In this document: piece after piece, positions 27,086 through 29,614 of the stretch
Numbering within the stretch: position 1 is the first letter of the stretch
Layout: every line of letters starts with the position of its first letter
Source: Mesostigma viride
Taxonomy: Eukaryota > Streptophyta > Mesostigmatophyceae > Mesostigmatales > Mesostigmataceae
Direction of reading: 5' to 3'
DNA length: 29,614 bases
NCBI GenBank assembly: GCA_009746045.1
Contig: RPFO01001176.1
Coordinates: 1-29,614 of the forward strand
The notes under the pieces: model-generated
The model's database searches: none
What the model saw: the letters and a program-made list of their open reading frames with translations, nothing else
Told to the model about the DNA's origin: nothing
Position numbers and translations under genes: made by a program

Positions 27086-27497
27086 TGTCCGTACACCCAA
27101 GGGTCCCTGGACGTCCCAGATCCTGTTCAGGCGACGGTTACGATCGAATATTCGGATCTCTGACACCTCCCTGGACATCCCAGGATCCACCGTATCTGAG
27201 ATTCTTCATTTTATACTATGCGCTTTAGATATTTTTTTTGGGCCGTACTCTTTTGATTCCGTGATCCGTACCCTGGATACACTACACGCTACTTCCGCGC
27301 GTGCCACGTGGCCGTTTTCCGTCGCGAAATCCTATATTGCATCATGGTCAACGATGACGTCAGCGGGATCGGATTGCCTGAACAGCCTGAACAGAATCTA
27401 GGATCTCTATGAACATGCCACTTGTCATGCCATCCTAGATTCCGCGCGATCCTATCTACGTGGACATGCATTCACACAAGAATGGGGTAACAATCGC

Positions 27498-27503
27498 TTT
27501 ATT
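27498..27503 (-). terminator. Poly(A) signal of the right 149-aa gene
   Basis: AATAAA on the minus strand, the mirror of 26531-26536. Confidence 0.6.
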
Positions 27504-27567
27504 ATTCAATCCATTTCATTTAATGGCCTCCGTGGATCCCGTCAGTCGGGATTTCCAGGGTCATTGT

Positions 27568-28017
27568 TCACTCGGCGACAACGAATTTCTCGCCACTGGA
27601 GGCCGTCACGATCTCGCCCACCAACTCACAATCCACGTCAGCGCGTGGAGACTTGGGCCGAGCGTCACTTGCGCCCGCCACATTGCCGTCAACCGGCGCA
27701 TCGCCAGCGACAATCGGCGCGTTCACCCGTGCCCTCTTCGCGGCGCGGGCAAAACGAATGGCCGAAACGACCCTCTGGAGGTCGTAGAACGACTTTACGG
27801 GCGACGCGGCGGAAGAGCCAGCGTCCACCTCGACGATATCCACCCTCTGGCCTGAGGGAGGAATAGGGAGGTCTTCCAGCGTTTCGGCGAACGCTGCGAA
27901 TTCATCCTCGAATGATTTCGTGACGAGAGGATGGTTGCGCCATGGCTCGGCCAGGAAGCGTCCCGTGATGGAATAATTCGCCTGCCTGCGGGCGGACTCC
28001 TTGGTGCGTGGGGCCAT
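27568..28017 (-). CDS. Hypothetical 149-aa terminal-repeat protein, right copy
   Basis: The protein is identical to that of 26017-26466 and sits at the mirror position. ATG 28017 follows a leader in which a substitution and a 1-nt indel distinguish it from the left copy (around 28035-28045). A TATA-like GTATAAG lies about 100 nt upstream on the minus strand. Identity of coding sequence next to differing flank fits either recent gene conversion or selection on the protein. Confidence 0.65.
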   Translation of the reverse strand: MAPRTKESARRQANYSITGRFLAEPWRNHPLVTKSFEDEFAAFAETLEDLPIPPSGQRVDIVEVDAGSSAASPVKSFYDLQRVVSAIRFARAAKRARVNAPIVAGDAPVDGNVAGASDARPKSPRADVDCELVGEIVTASSGEKFVVAE

Positions 28018-28623
28018 TTTTGGGGGCTTTGGAGAAGAATGGGAGGGCTGCGGGTTTTTCGAGCTGCGGAGAGCGGAGAGCTTGGTGACGAGATCCGAAC
28101 ACCCCCCAAGAACTTATACCCATCGGACGGGATGGCGCGATGGGCGATCAGACGCCAGCCAATCAATATGCGCCACGTGGCATGCATCCGACCATCCCAT
28201 CTCTTGTGGGACCCGATCGCGGCCGGCCAATCACTAGGGCGAGATTGGCCCGTCCGATTGGCGGATCCGCGATTGGCGTGCCGTGGATACGCCCGTCCAG
28301 GTCCGTCCAGAAGAGGGCCAATCACCGGACGGGATTGGCTCGTCCGATTGGCGGCCGGGGGATTGGCAGCCGTCCGATCGGGACTGGCTCGCCCGATTGG
28401 CGTGCCCGTGATTGGCGTGCCGTGGATACGTCCGTCCAGGCCCGTCCGCGCCGGCCAATCACCCACCGTCGATCTCGCCAATCGCTCCCGTGCGTCGATC
28501 CCGTAACCGCCGGACACCCGAGGACTACATAATGGGCACAGGACCCGGGTCTTGTCATTCCTTCGACCATCACTCCAATGCAAACCAGCTCCCAGCTAGC
28601 CTCCCACACTTCTCTATTTTGCC
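28018..28623. promoter_or_regulatory. Divergent promoter with CCAAT-box array, right copy
   Basis: This is the mirror of 25412-26016, with the same GATTGGC/GCCAATC array and the TATA-like CTACATAATGGG near 28525-28537 for the right SET gene. A 2-nt insertion (TTTGCATTGGAG vs TTTGCTGGAG) lies in the SET leader near 28578. Confidence 0.65.
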
Positions 28624-29614
28624 ATGGCATCGGCTGCTACCGTTTCTTCCCCCAACCCCTGCACCGCCGCCAAGGTCCGCGCGGTAAGCGATTCTTCCCC
28701 TTCGAACCGCGGCTTCCTTCTCCCCGCCTCCCTGGTTATCACACACGATCTGACCCACCGTTTCTTCCCTCACCTGTTTGCCCGTGCGTATGCGACCCGT
28801 TTCTTCCCCGACGCAGGCCAAGCGCCCCCGACCCGAAGAAGAATTCAAGAAGAACGAGCGCGCCGCGCACAAGCTGTTCCGGCGGATGTTCCTGTCCCGT
28901 GAGCTGCACCTGGCCCCCATGACCGGGTGCAACGGCCAGCTAAAAATGTACGTGTCGGCCCCTGTGACCCCGGGGTGCCCGACGCTCGAAGTGGGCGCCC
29001 AGCTCGGGATGCTCGAATCTTCCCTCAACGACCGGATCCGCGTCAGGGCGCTCCCGGCTAACGACCCGCACGGCCCGTTCGGCGCGTTCGCCGGCCAGGA
29101 CTTCAAGGCGGGAGACGAGATCGGGGTGTACGGCGGCGCCCTGGTGCGGTACTACACGCTGCCAGACGGAGATCTGGACACGTCGTCCGCCCAGGTGAAG
29201 ACGGACGGATGCTACCGTCTGACGCTCTTCGACGGACGGACGTACGCGGTGTGCCTGGAGGCGGACACGTACTGCAACGAAACGGCCTTCATCAACCACC
29301 ACGAGGGCCGGGGCATTCAGAACTGCGAGTTCAAGACTCCCGACGCGTTGCTGTCCTCCCGCGTGTACGCCTTGAGGGACATCCGCGAGGGGGAGGAACT
29401 CCTCATCAACTACGGCGACAGCTACTTCAACCAGGCGCCGGATACGGTCGACGCGCCCGCGCAGCCCCCGTGCCCAAGAGGCCTCGCACGGCGCGGCGCC
29501 AGGAGTCCAGCGCGTCGAGCGCGCCGACGTCCGTCCAGACCGCCCGAGTGTCCGTCCCGTCCTCCTCCGTCCCGTACGCCCTGCCCGTCCTGTCCGTTCC
29601 GTCCGCCCTGCCCG
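28624..29614 (+). CDS. SET-domain protein, right copy, 3' partial, frame-broken near the end
   Basis: Exon 1 (28624-28683) encodes the same 20-residue start as the left copy. After the intron (28684-28816), exon 2 is open through the SET domain without the break seen in the left copy: GAFAGQDFKAGDEIGVYGG, FINHHEGRGIQNC and IREGEELLINYGDSYF are all in one frame. In the C-run at 29465-29469 one C is missing relative to the left arm, which moves the frame into an Arg/Pro-rich reading before the window ends. Protein differences from the left copy include LSRELHLAP vs LPSEMHLAP, YRLTLF vs YRMTLF, QNCEFK vs QNCKFK, and one Asp fewer in TPDALL. The two copies are therefore diverged alleles or paralogues, each carrying a different single frame break. 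Confidence 0.75.
28684..28816 (+). other. Spliceosomal-type intron of the right SET gene, 133 nt
   Basis: GCG|GTAAGCGATTC opens it and CGACGCAG|GCC closes it, phase 0. TTCTTCCC motifs lie at about 28693, 28763 and 28801, the last just before the acceptor. It differs from the left copy around 28790-28800. Confidence 0.7.

Larger units (their letters stand above)
27027..29614. repeat. Right arm of the giant inverted repeat
   Basis: This is the reverse complement of 24418-27007 with scattered differences. It runs off the right edge of the window, so the true length of the repeat is unknown. From the centre outward it carries the 149-aa gene, the CCAAT promoter and the second SET gene. Confidence 0.95.

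Overview
The window looks like part of a G+C-rich large or giant DNA virus genome of a microbial eukaryote, possibly one that uses the host nucleus. The evidence is a pox/NCLDV-type D6/NPH-I-like helicase, a viral SET-domain protein, a small protein with an N-myristoylation signal, a modular Ig-like/LamG surface protein, spliceosomal-type introns in short genes, TATA-like and CCAAT promoter elements, and AATAAA poly(A) signals. I cannot name the virus. A nucleocytovirus fits best, but a mirusvirus-like element or viral DNA integrated in a protist is not excluded.

Layout. 1-4823: a large mosaic surface protein, entered from outside the window, with five Ig-like repeats, a LamG-like domain, four more Ig-like repeats and a second LamG-like domain. 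4872-5354: an alanine-rich tail-anchored protein. 5463-8654: the SF2 helicase. 8846-12753: small or unrecognised genes, one of them a candidate for myristoylation. 12754-15082: gene-free and dominated by repeats, including a palindromic MITE-like element. 15136-16346: two genes of possible structural type. 16405-17992: short tandem repeats and a cassette gene between 58-bp direct repeats. 17993-25411: four minus-strand genes, three of which have a short first exon followed by an intron of 109-137 nt. They are separated by tandem arrays and a second palindromic element. 24418-29614: a giant imperfect inverted repeat centred near 27017, whose arms carry the SET gene and a 149-codon gene in mirror image.

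The inverted repeat is the most striking structure. It resembles the joined or hairpin ends of a linear viral genome. The arms appear identical for about 1 kb around the centre and diverge further out, including amino-acid changes in the SET protein, so they are two real copies and not one strand read twice. Three right-hand genes share an unusual architecture: a TATA-like CATAA box, a short first exon, a phase-0 intron with repeated TTCTTCC motifs, an AATAAA signal and a common 3' flank. Two of them share an uncharacterised C-terminal domain.

Caution: the first gene, the helicase, the 11.4-12.8 kb gene and both SET copies contain 1-2 nt frame breaks, several in homopolymers. Many are probably sequencing errors. 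Coordinates of frame joins are approximate.
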